Assembly (NCBI GenBank): GCA_902492855.1
Contig: CABUMU010000058.1
Location: 1-12,304 of the forward strand
Source of the DNA: an uncultured Collinsella sp.
Lineage (GTDB): Bacteria > Actinomycetota > Coriobacteriia > Coriobacteriales > Coriobacteriaceae
Length of the DNA stretch: 12,304 bases
Direction of reading: 5' to 3'
Every line of letters begins with the position of its first letter. Position 1 is the stretch's first letter. Below the pieces are notes generated by a model. That model searched no databases, had not been told where the DNA came from, and saw only the letters and a list, made by a program, of their open reading frames with translations. The translations under genes were made by a program, and so were the position numbers. Of the stretch, positions 6,233-12,304 are shown piece by piece.

Positions 6233-6264
6233 ACGTTTTGCCCTGCAGGGTTCGAGAAAAACGT
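6233..6264. repeat. Nested palindrome upstream of the atp operon
   Basis: The perfect 10-base palindrome CCCTGCAGGG (6241-6250) sits between the arms ACGTTTT (6233-6239) and AAAACGT (6258-6264). Function is unknown; it could be an operator or part of a transcript-end structure. Confidence 0.45.
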
Positions 6265-6318
6265 ATTACCGTACCTGCGGCATAAAGAAGGTCTTAAGAA
6301 AACGAACAGGTGCGTATT

Positions 6319-6337
6319 AACCGATGCTTTTTCGGTT
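6319..6337 (+). repeat. Hairpin overlapping the atp promoter
   Basis: AACCGA (6319-6324) and TCGGTT (6332-6337) form a 6-bp stem with a 7-base loop ending in TTTT. Its right arm overlaps the first bases of the -35 box of the next feature. It may be an operator or a weak terminator for read-through from upp. Confidence 0.4.
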
Positions 6338-6363
6338 GTACTTTAGCGATTGGCTCGTACAAT
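6336..6363 (+). promoter_or_regulatory. Probable promoter of the atp operon
   Basis: TTGTAC (6336-6341) and TACAAT (6358-6363) are 16 bases apart, the best sigma70-like pair in this intergenic region. Transcription would start near 6370, about 55 bases before the first gene. All eight downstream genes follow with no other clear promoter. Confidence 0.6.
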
Positions 6364-6424
6364 AGTCACCAATGTTTGGCTGGGACTGTGCTGTGAGGCG
6401 TTAAAAAGGAAAGCGAGGAAGCCA

Positions 6425-6736
6425 GTGTTTCAGATAGTCGATCTGCTCGCTATCGTTGCAGGCGCAATCGCGGGCGCAATTGCCTTCCTTCCCTTTGTCT
6501 TTACGCTCAAGCCGGTTCTTGACGATAAACAGAATGCGGACATGCTCAAGGGCATGGTGAGCCTGGCGGTCTCGGCAGTCGCCCTGCTCGTCTTTACCTT
6601 GGTTGTGTTTGCGTTGTTCGGAGAGGCATTTCGCATGTTCCTCCTGGGCGAGGCGATCGGCTTCGTGGCCTTTATGGCCGCCTGCACGGTTCGCGTCGCC
6701 AAGGCGCTGCGAGATCCTCATGAGGTCGAAAGGTAA
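6425..6736 (+). CDS. Small three-helix membrane protein in the atpI position
   Basis: This 103-residue protein is nearly all hydrophobic, with likely membrane helices at about 3-28, 42-66 and 70-90 and a charged tail (RVAKALRDPHEVER). The acidic loop KPVLDDKQNADM separates the first two. I recognise no diagnostic motif. It opens the ATP synthase operon, where other bacteria carry atpI, a small membrane protein linked to c-ring assembly or Mg2+ supply, so an AtpI-like role is inferred from position and topology. The GTG at 6425 is chosen because GAGGAA (6415-6420) precedes it. A TTG at 6350 would start before the likely transcription start. It ends three bases before the atpB start, so the genes are tightly coupled. 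Confidence 0.75.
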   Translation: MFQIVDLLAIVAGAIAGAIAFLPFVFTLKPVLDDKQNADMLKGMVSLAVSAVALLVFTLVVFALFGEAFRMFLLGEAIGFVAFMAACTVRVAKALRDPHEVER

Positions 6737-6739
6737 GTC

Positions 6740-7543
6740 GTGGAAATTTTTGAAAAGCTGCCTGATGAGATTAATCATCTGGTCAGCGAGTTCAGCTCCA
6801 CCCCTGTCGTGGGCGATCTGAGCTGCGGCATCACGCAGTACTCGTTTTGGCTGATCGTCTCCACGATCGTGCTCCTGATCGTCCTGGCCGTGTTCAAGAA
6901 GAAGCAGACCCTGGTTCCCAAGGGCTTCTTCGTCAACGGTTTCGAGTACATCATCGAGTACGTCGAGAACGATATCGGCAAGGGCGTCGTGGGTGAGAAC
7001 TGGAAGAAGCACTTCCCGTTCCTGTGCTCGCTTTTCCTGTTCATCCTGATCAATAACATGATCGGCCTGATCCCGGGAATGAAGCCCGGCACCGGCGCAA
7101 TCGGCTCCACCGCCGCGCTCGCCATTTTCGCCTTCGTGTACTTCATCTACTACGGATGCAAGGCTCACGGCGCGATCGGCTACATCAAGAGCCTCGCCCC
7201 GCAGGGCGTGAGCTTCCCGATGAACGTGCTCGTGTGGGTTGTCGAGCTATTCTCGACCTTCCTGCGCCTCATCACGCTCGCCGTTCGTCTGTTCTGCAAC
7301 ATGTTCGCAGGACACGTGGTCATGGGCTCGTTCGCCATCATGGCGAGCATGTTCATGCAGCCGCTGCTTCAGCAGGTTTCCGCGGCCCACGCCGTCGGCG
7401 CCCTGCCTTCGCTGGCCTGGCTTGCCATCCTCATCCTGATCTATGCGATCGAGCTTGTGGTCGGCGCCATCCAGGCTTACGTCTTCACGGTCCTTACCGC
7501 CGTGTATGTCTCCGAGGCAGAGGAGGTCGCGGAGGAGGAGTAG
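6740..7543 (+). CDS. atpB: ATP synthase Fo subunit a
   Basis: Subunit a forms the two half-channels beside the c-ring of the F1Fo ATP synthase. The 267-residue protein has the essential arginine in AVRLFCNMFAGH (Arg183) and the conserved end helix IELVVGAIQAYVFTVLTAVY (237-256). The entry segment FLCSLFLFILINNMIGLIPG (94-113) is also typical. His192 in NMFAGH replaces the E. coli Glu219, as in other actinobacteria. The residue after RLF is Cys rather than the common Gly. The C-terminus is acidic (EAEEVAEEE). The GTG start at 6740 follows AAAGG at 6729-6733. A gap of 123 bases separates it from atpE, unusually long for this operon. Confidence 0.95.
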   Translation: MEIFEKLPDEINHLVSEFSSTPVVGDLSCGITQYSFWLIVSTIVLLIVLAVFKKKQTLVPKGFFVNGFEYIIEYVENDIGKGVVGENWKKHFPFLCSLFLFILINNMIGLIPGMKPGTGAIGSTAALAIFAFVYFIYYGCKAHGAIGYIKSLAPQGVSFPMNVLVWVVELFSTFLRLITLAVRLFCNMFAGHVVMGSFAIMASMFMQPLLQQVSAAHAVGALPSLAWLAILILIYAIELVVGAIQAYVFTVLTAVYVSEAEEVAEEE

Positions 7544-7630
7544 TCTCCCGTTCGCGTCTTAAAGGTAAGGCAATTCGTTTAACCGCCGGTGCCCGTACCC
7601 ATGGAGCCCGGCAGTTATAAAAGGTTATCC

Positions 7631-7662
7631 TGCGTGAAATAAGACACGCACGACAAAGGAGG
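7631..7662 (+). promoter_or_regulatory. atpE leader hairpin and strong ribosome binding site
   Basis: TGCGTG (7631-7636) and CACGCA (7645-7650) form a 6-bp stem with an 8-base loop, followed by AAAGGAGG (7655-7662), the best Shine-Dalgarno match in the operon, four bases before the GTG. Extra translation signals before atpE fit the need for many c subunits per complex. Confidence 0.5.
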
Positions 7663-7666
7663 AATC

Positions 7667-7861
7667 GTGGGAGTTATCGGTTACGGTCTCGGTGTTATCG
7701 GCGCTGGTCTTGCTATCGGCCTGTCTGCTCTGGGTGCTACGGGTGCTATGGCCCGTCAGCCTGAGGTCCAGGGCCGCGTGTTCACCGTCTTCATCATGGG
7801 CTCCGCCTTCGGCGAGGCTCTGGCTCTGATCGGCTTCGTTGTCGCGCTGATCGTTAAATAG
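7667..7861 (+). CDS. atpE: ATP synthase Fo subunit c
   Basis: Subunit c forms the rotating membrane ring. This copy is only 64 residues against the usual 70-90. Two helices flank the polar loop ARQPE (29-33), which contacts F1. Helix one has the Gly/Ala pattern GLGVIGAGLAIGLSALG, and helix two carries the ion-binding Glu50 in GSAFGEALALIGF. Aligned on the loop, Glu50 matches E. coli Asp61, so the shortening is all at the N-terminus, about 11 residues. A TAA at 7640-7642 in frame just upstream and the strong AAAGGAGG rule out a longer start. There is no Gln in helix one and no Ser/Thr after the Glu, so the sodium-binding signature is absent and proton coupling is expected. Confidence 0.95.
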   Translation: MGVIGYGLGVIGAGLAIGLSALGATGAMARQPEVQGRVFTVFIMGSAFGEALALIGFVVALIVK

Positions 7862-7876
7862 CACGGAGCGTCAAGT

Positions 7877-8479
7877 ATGAATCTTTCATCCCAGAAGAGC
7901 GCGATCGCACTCTCCGCGTCCGCGGCCGCGCTGCTCATGCCGGTTTCCGCGTTCGCCGAGGACGGCGCTGCCGGTGCGGACATCCTCATCCCTAAGATGG
8001 CGGAGTTCATCCCGGCGCTTATCGCCTTCCTGATCATCTGGATCGTGCTGGCCAAGGTCGCCCTGCCGGGCATCATGAAGACCATGGAGGAGCGCGGCAA
8101 GAAGATCGAGGAGAGCCTCGACGAGGCCGAGAAGACCAAGCAGGAGGCTATCGCCAAGCGCGCTGAGTCCGACTCGATCGTCACCGACGCCCGTCGTCAG
8201 GCTGCCGACATCGTTCTCGAGGCCCGTAAGGACGCCGAGTCCGAGCGCGCCCGTATCATCGAGGCTGCTCACAAGGAGGCCGAGGAGATTATCGCCAAGG
8301 CCCACACGACCGTCGAGGACGAGCGCAAGTCCATCTACGCCGGTGCCGCGAGCTCCATCGCCGACCTGTCCGTCGCCGTCGCCACCAAGATCGTGGGCGA
8401 GGCACTCGAGGACGATGCCGCGCAGAAGAAGCTCATCGAGCGCTACATCCAGGAAGCAGGTAGCCTGAATGCCGACTAG
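7877..8479 (+). CDS. atpF: ATP synthase Fo subunit b
   Basis: Subunit b is the peripheral stalk that holds F1 still against Fo. The 200-residue protein has one membrane helix at about 42-62 (EFIPALIAFLIIWIVLAK), then a long charged coiled-coil arm (about 68-180) with many Ala, Glu, Lys and Arg, and the usual C-terminal region that meets delta. Before the membrane helix is an extra N-terminal hydrophobic segment ending in VSAFA, then EDG, which looks like a Sec signal peptide with cleavage after residue 27. A GGAG at 7865-7868 precedes the ATG. The gene overlaps atpH by 11 bases. Confidence 0.93.
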   Translation: MNLSSQKSAIALSASAAALLMPVSAFAEDGAAGADILIPKMAEFIPALIAFLIIWIVLAKVALPGIMKTMEERGKKIEESLDEAEKTKQEAIAKRAESDSIVTDARRQAADIVLEARKDAESERARIIEAAHKEAEEIIAKAHTTVEDERKSIYAGAASSIADLSVAVATKIVGEALEDDAAQKKLIERYIQEAGSLNAD

Positions 8480-8945
8480 CCGCTATCAGGACAAGGTGCT
8501 CGAGACCTACGCGCGCTCCCTCATGGAAGCCGCCAAGGCCGAGAACCATGTGTTCGAGGACCTCGAGATGATCGAGCGCCTGGCTTCCGCCAGTCCCGAG
8601 ATCATCGCCGTGCTCGACACCATGTCCAAGCGCGACCAGCTCGACCTTCTTCCCAAGGTGGCAGCTGCCTTTAAGTATGTTGCCGAGGAAGACGAGGATG
8701 TAGTGGGCGTGACCGTCACCACGGCGATCCCGCTCGACGACGAGCTGCGTCAAACCATCACTAAGAAATGCGAGCAGGACTTCGGCCGCAAGGTGTTCCT
8801 TATCGAGCAGGTCGATCCGTCTATCGTGGGCGGCCTGGTGCTCGAGGCCCGCGGCGAGCGTCGTGACATCTCCGTCAAGACGCAGCTGCGCGTCGCGCAG
8901 GAGACCCTCGCAAACTCTGCTAATACGTACGGAGGTGAAGCCTAA
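8469..8945 (+). CDS. atpH: ATP synthase F1 subunit delta
   Basis: Delta joins the b stalk to the top of the alpha/beta hexamer. The 158-residue protein is shorter than the usual 175-180. It shows the N-terminal YARSLMEAAK helix (15-24) and the conserved C-terminal segment GGLVLEARGERRDISVKTQL followed by RVAQETLA. The shortening seems to lie in the N-terminal helical domain. The start inside the end of atpF and the TAATG junction with atpA point to translational coupling on both sides. Confidence 0.92.
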   Translation: MPTSRYQDKVLETYARSLMEAAKAENHVFEDLEMIERLASASPEIIAVLDTMSKRDQLDLLPKVAAAFKYVAEEDEDVVGVTVTTAIPLDDELRQTITKKCEQDFGRKVFLIEQVDPSIVGGLVLEARGERRDISVKTQLRVAQETLANSANTYGGEA

Positions 8946-10543
8946 TGTCCGAAACCCTCAATGCCCAGGATATCGCCAAGAAACTGCAGGAGCAGCTCAC
9001 GAGCCTCTCCGCGACGGTCGATACGCATGAGGTTTCAACGGTCGACGAGGTAGGCGACGGCATCGCGCGCGTCTCCGGCCTCAAGAGCGCCATGGCAGGC
9101 GAGCTTCTGGAGTTCAAGAGCTCCGATACCGGTGAGACCGTCTTCGGCCTCGCCCAGAACCTTGACCGTGACGAGGTCGGCGCCGTTCTGTTTGGTGCCG
9201 TCGACGCCATCAAGGAAGGCGACGAGTGCCGCACCACTGGCCGCATTATGGATATCCCCGTGAGCCGTGCCATGCTCGGCCGCGTCGTCAATCCGCTCGG
9301 CCAGCCTATCGACGGCCTGGGTGACATCGTCGCCACGCATCGTCGCCCCATCGAGTTCAAGGCCCCCGGTGTCATCGACCGTACCCCGGTGTGCGAGCCG
9401 GTTCAGACCGGCCTGTTGGCTATCGACTCCATGGTGCCTATCGGCCGCGGCCAGCGTGAGCTTATCATCGGCGACCGTAAGACCGGTAAGACCGCCATTG
9501 CCATCGATGCTATCCTCAATCAGCGCGGCAAGGGCATGGTCTGCATCTATGTCGCCATCGGCCAGAAGGCCTCCACGGTCGCTAACATCCGCGAGACCCT
9601 CGCTCAGCACGGTGCACTCGACTACACCATCATCGTTTCGGCCACCGCTGCCGATTCCGCCCCTATGCAGTACATCGCGCCTATGGCCGGTGCCGCTATC
9701 GGCGAGTTCTTCATGTACAACGGCGAGGACGGCAAGCCCGCCAGCGAGACCAACCCCGGTGGCCACGTGCTCGTCATCTACGATGACCTGTCCAAGCAGG
9801 CTGTGGCCTACCGTCAGATGTCGCTGACGCTGCATCGTCCGCCCGGACGCGAGGCCTATCCTGGCGACATCTTCTACCTGCACTCTCGTCTGCTCGAGCG
9901 TGCCGTCAAGATGTCCAAGAAGAACGGCTACGGCTCCATGACGGCTCTTCCGATCATCGAGACCCAGGACGGCGACGTCTCGGCCTACATTCCGACCAAC
10001 GTTATTTCCATTACCGATGGTCAGATCTACCTGCAGTCCGAGCTCTTCTTCCAGGGCCAGCGCCCGGCAGTCGACGTGGGCATTTCCGTGTCCCGCGTCG
10101 GTGGCGACGCGCAGACCAAGGCTATGAAGCAGGTCGCCGGCAACCTCCGTCTGGACCTCGCTTCGTACCAGGAGCTCGCCGGCTTTACGCAGTTCGGCTC
10201 CGACCTCGACGAGGCTACTCAGAAGCAGCTTACCCACGGTGCCCGCATGACCGAGCTCCTTAAGCAGCCGCGTTATAAACCGTTTGAGGTTGGCGAGCAG
10301 ATCGTTACGCTGTTTGCCGGCAACGAGGGCTTCCTGGATGATTTGGAGATCGCCGACGTGCTGCCTTTCCGTGCCGAGCTCGTCGAGTACATGGACAATG
10401 GCTTTGGCTCGCTGCTCGACAAGGTTCGCGCCAAGAAGATCGACGATGACACCAAGGCTGAGCTCCTGCGCGTCATCGGCGACTTTAAGCAGCAGTTCAT
10501 GGCCAAGCACCATGCCGATACGACTGGATCAGAGGAGAACTAA
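8945..10543 (+). CDS. atpA: ATP synthase F1 subunit alpha
   Basis: Alpha alternates with beta in the F1 hexamer and binds nucleotide without turning it over. The 532-residue protein has the Walker A sequence GDRKTGKT (176-183), the VIYDDLSKQAVAYRQMSL segment, the signature PAVDVGISVSRVGG and a standard C-terminal helical domain. It is slightly longer than the common 500-515. The excess is a short tail (ADTTGSEEN) and a loop of about 12 extra residues after FMYNG (261-272, EDGKPASETNPG). The ribosome binding site GGAGGTGA lies in the end of atpH, and the start shares one base with the atpH stop. Confidence 0.97.
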   Translation: MSETLNAQDIAKKLQEQLTSLSATVDTHEVSTVDEVGDGIARVSGLKSAMAGELLEFKSSDTGETVFGLAQNLDRDEVGAVLFGAVDAIKEGDECRTTGRIMDIPVSRAMLGRVVNPLGQPIDGLGDIVATHRRPIEFKAPGVIDRTPVCEPVQTGLLAIDSMVPIGRGQRELIIGDRKTGKTAIAIDAILNQRGKGMVCIYVAIGQKASTVANIRETLAQHGALDYTIIVSATAADSAPMQYIAPMAGAAIGEFFMYNGEDGKPASETNPGGHVLVIYDDLSKQAVAYRQMSLTLHRPPGREAYPGDIFYLHSRLLERAVKMSKKNGYGSMTALPIIETQDGDVSAYIPTNVISITDGQIYLQSELFFQGQRPAVDVGISVSRVGGDAQTKAMKQVAGNLRLDLASYQELAGFTQFGSDLDEATQKQLTHGARMTELLKQPRYKPFEVGEQIVTLFAGNEGFLDDLEIADVLPFRAELVEYMDNGFGSLLDKVRAKKIDDDTKAELLRVIGDFKQQFMAKHHADTTGSEEN

Positions 10544-10548
10544 GCCCT

Positions 10549-11457
10549 ATGGCCAACCTTCGCGACATTAAGAAGCGAATCTCCTCGGTTACCACGACCA
10601 AGCAGATCACGCGCACGATGGAGATGGTCTCTACGGCCAAGATCCGTCGTGCCCTCGATCGCTCCAAGCAGGCCGAGCCCTATAAGGAGGCGCTGACCGA
10701 CGTCATGTTGACGGTCGCCGGCGACGCCTCCTGCTCGGGCAACGATCCCATGCTGCATAAGCATGAGAGCGTTAAGCGTGGCCTGATTGTCGTTATTGCT
10801 TCGGACCGCGGCCTTGCCGGCGGTTTCAATACGACGGTGGAGCGCACGGCCGAAAAGCTCGCCGCTTCCTGGGCGAACGATGGCATCGAGTGCGAGATCA
10901 TTGCGTGCGGACGCAAACCGGCCACGTATTTCCGCGACCGCGCAAACGTCGTCATGCACTTTGAGGGCAATTCCTCCGAGCCCGATTTCAATCAGGCTCG
11001 CATGATCTCCTCTCATATCTGCGATGCGTATCGTGCCGGTGAGCTTGACCGTGTCGAGCTTGTCTACCACCACGCCAAGAACCGCGTGGATCAGGAGCTT
11101 CGCGTCGAGCACTTGCTGCCGCTCGATCCCGAGATGATCGCTATGGCCCACGGTCCGCGTAAGAACGAGACCGACGCCCCTAAGCGCATCTCGTCCACGT
11201 TCGAGTTCGTGCCCTCTCCCGAGCATGTTCTCGGCAAGCTTGTACCGTCGTATATCCTGACGGTCATCTACCAGGCCCTGATCGATTCGGCGGCTGCCGA
11301 GCAGGGTGCACGCCGTAAGGCCATGCACTCCGCGACGGAAAACGCCACCGCGATCATCTCGACCCTTACCCGCACGTATAGTCGCGTGCGTCAGGCTTCG
11401 ATCACGACCGAGATTAACGAGATTGTCGGCGGAGCCTCAGCATTGGAGGAACAGTAA
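10549..11457 (+). CDS. atpG: ATP synthase F1 subunit gamma
   Basis: Gamma is the central rotor shaft that couples c-ring rotation to catalysis. The 302-residue protein starts with MANLRDIKKRISSVTTTKQI, the N-terminal half of the coiled coil. It has SDRGLAGGFN (85-94) and ends with the conserved AAEQGARRKAMHSATENA (249-266) and a final coiled-coil helix. Length is normal for Gram-positive gamma subunits. The gene starts five bases after the atpA stop, with AGAGGAG overlapping the end of atpA, and shares one base with the atpD start (TAATG). Confidence 0.96.
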   Translation: MANLRDIKKRISSVTTTKQITRTMEMVSTAKIRRALDRSKQAEPYKEALTDVMLTVAGDASCSGNDPMLHKHESVKRGLIVVIASDRGLAGGFNTTVERTAEKLAASWANDGIECEIIACGRKPATYFRDRANVVMHFEGNSSEPDFNQARMISSHICDAYRAGELDRVELVYHHAKNRVDQELRVEHLLPLDPEMIAMAHGPRKNETDAPKRISSTFEFVPSPEHVLGKLVPSYILTVIYQALIDSAAAEQGARRKAMHSATENATAIISTLTRTYSRVRQASITTEINEIVGGASALEEQ

Positions 11458-12304
11458 TGGCTAATAACACCGTAAAGCTTGCGGTCGAGGAAGCCACCAA
11501 GAAGACGACTGCCGGTGATGGTCGCATCGTTCGTATCATCGGCCCTGTCGTCGACGTCAAGTTTGACGGCGCGGTGCCCCCGATCTACAACGCGCTCACG
11601 GTCGAGGCCGAGACCCCGATCGGTCACCTGAGCACGATCCTCGAGGTCGAGAGCCAGCTTCCGGGCGGCGTCGTCCGCACGGTCGCCATGTCCTCGACCG
11701 ACGGCCTGCAGCGCGGCCTTGTCGCCACCGATACCGGTGAGCCCATGAAGATGCCCGTTGGCCCCAAGACGCTCGGTCGTATTTGGAACGTTATGGGCAA
11801 GCCCGTTGACGGCAAGCCCATGCCCGAGGTGGAGGAGTTCTATCCCATCCACCACGCAGCGCCCCGCTTTGACGAGCTCACCACCAAGACCGAGATCTTC
11901 GAGACCGGTATCAAGGCCGTCGACCTTCTTGAGCCCTACATTCGTGGCGGTAAGACGGGCCTGTTCGGTGGCGCCGGCGTCGGCAAGACCGTTCTGATTC
12001 AGGAACTCATCAACAACCTCGCTCAGGAGCACGGCGGCACCTCGGTGTTCACCGGCGTCGGCGAGCGTACCCGTGAGGGTACCGACCTTTATCTCGAGAT
12101 GAGCGAGTCCGGCGTTATCGACAAGACTTGCTTGGTCTACGGTCAGATGAACGAGCCGCCTGGAGCGCGTCTGCGCATCGGTCTGGCCGGCCTCACCACC
12201 GCTGAGTACTTCCGCGATCGTGGCCAGGACGTCCTGCTGTTCATCGATAACATCTTCCGCTTCTCCCAGGCCGGTTCCGAGGTTTCCGCCCTTCTGCGCC
12301 GTAT
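11457..12304 (+). CDS. atpD: ATP synthase F1 subunit beta, 5' part
   Basis: Beta carries the catalytic nucleotide site. The first 282 codons are in the window and remain open to the edge. Visible motifs are the N-terminal barrel (GRIVRIIGPVVDVKF), LGRIWNVMGKPVDG, the Walker A loop GGAGVGKT (171-178), GERTREGTDLY (202-212) with the catalytic Glu, and the Walker B region LFIDNIFRFSQAGSE near the end. An N-terminal extension of about 20 residues (ANNTVKLAVEEATKKTTAG) precedes the barrel. The ribosome binding site GGAGGA lies inside the end of atpG. The epsilon gene atpC is expected just beyond the window. Confidence 0.97.
   Translation, partial: MANNTVKLAVEEATKKTTAGDGRIVRIIGPVVDVKFDGAVPPIYNALTVEAETPIGHLSTILEVESQLPGGVVRTVAMSSTDGLQRGLVATDTGEPMKMPVGPKTLGRIWNVMGKPVDGKPMPEVEEFYPIHHAAPRFDELTTKTEIFETGIKAVDLLEPYIRGGKTGLFGGAGVGKTVLIQELINNLAQEHGGTSVFTGVGERTREGTDLYLEMSESGVIDKTCLVYGQMNEPPGARLRIGLAGLTTAEYFRDRGQDVLLFIDNIFRFSQAGSEVSALLRR

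Noticed and set aside
6350..6424. An upstream TTG start for the small membrane protein
   Set aside because: It precedes the predicted transcription start near 6370, and the GTG at 6425 has a well-placed GAGGAA.
6401..7168. A 255-codon minus-strand frame opposite the atpI-position gene and atpB
   Set aside because: Its highly charged Asp/Glu/Gln-rich protein is typical of the antisense of hydrophobic membrane genes.
9035..10513. A 492-codon minus-strand frame opposite atpA
   Set aside because: It is an antisense shadow of GC-rich coding sequence. atpA is certain on the other strand and the antisense protein shows no domain.
1..12304. CRISPR arrays, tRNA or rRNA genes
   Set aside because: I saw no regularly spaced direct repeats and no tRNA or rRNA signatures on either strand.

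Overview
The window looks like a chromosomal segment of a high-GC gut actinobacterium of the class Coriobacteriia, most likely Collinsella or a close relative. This rests on GC-rich codon use, an actinobacterial-type ATP synthase a subunit (NMFAGH rather than NMYAGE) and the cluster prmC - tsaC - glpK - upp - atp. The genus is inferred from family resemblance; no database was searched. Every complete gene lies on the plus strand.

Bases 1-~525 are the upstream end of an IS110-family insertion sequence. The start of its transposase lies on the minus strand (240 down to the window edge) and carries a one-base frameshift. Behind it is a GC-rich, hairpin-rich non-coding end, the place where IS110 elements encode their bridge RNA. 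Bases ~526-862 hold no gene. They are AT-rich, then carry a nested inverted repeat around three phased TTGG motifs, and end at a probable prmC promoter.

Bases 917-5374 hold prmC (release-factor glutamine methyltransferase with an unusual Ala/Glu-rich insertion), a HigB/HigA-like toxin-antitoxin pair with its own promoter, a TsaC/YrdC-type threonylcarbamoyl-AMP synthase and glycerol kinase. upp (uracil phosphoribosyltransferase) follows at 5498-6145. A 279-base gap then holds hairpins, a nested palindrome and a good promoter for the last block.

Bases 6425-12304 are the F1Fo ATP synthase operon: a small three-helix membrane protein in the atpI position, then atpB, atpE, atpF, atpH, atpA, atpG and the first 282 codons of atpD, which runs off the window. 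Genes are tightly packed, with an 11-base overlap at atpF/atpH and one-base TAATG junctions at atpH/atpA and atpG/atpD. The c-subunit sequence suggests proton rather than sodium coupling.

Most of the window is core metabolism and translation. The accessory parts are the IS110 end and the toxin-antitoxin pair. I found no clear sign of an undescribed multi-gene system. The best candidates for a second look are the IS110 non-coding end, the nested repeat upstream of prmC, the PrmC insertion and several departures from family norms in GlpK, TsaC and the Fo subunits.
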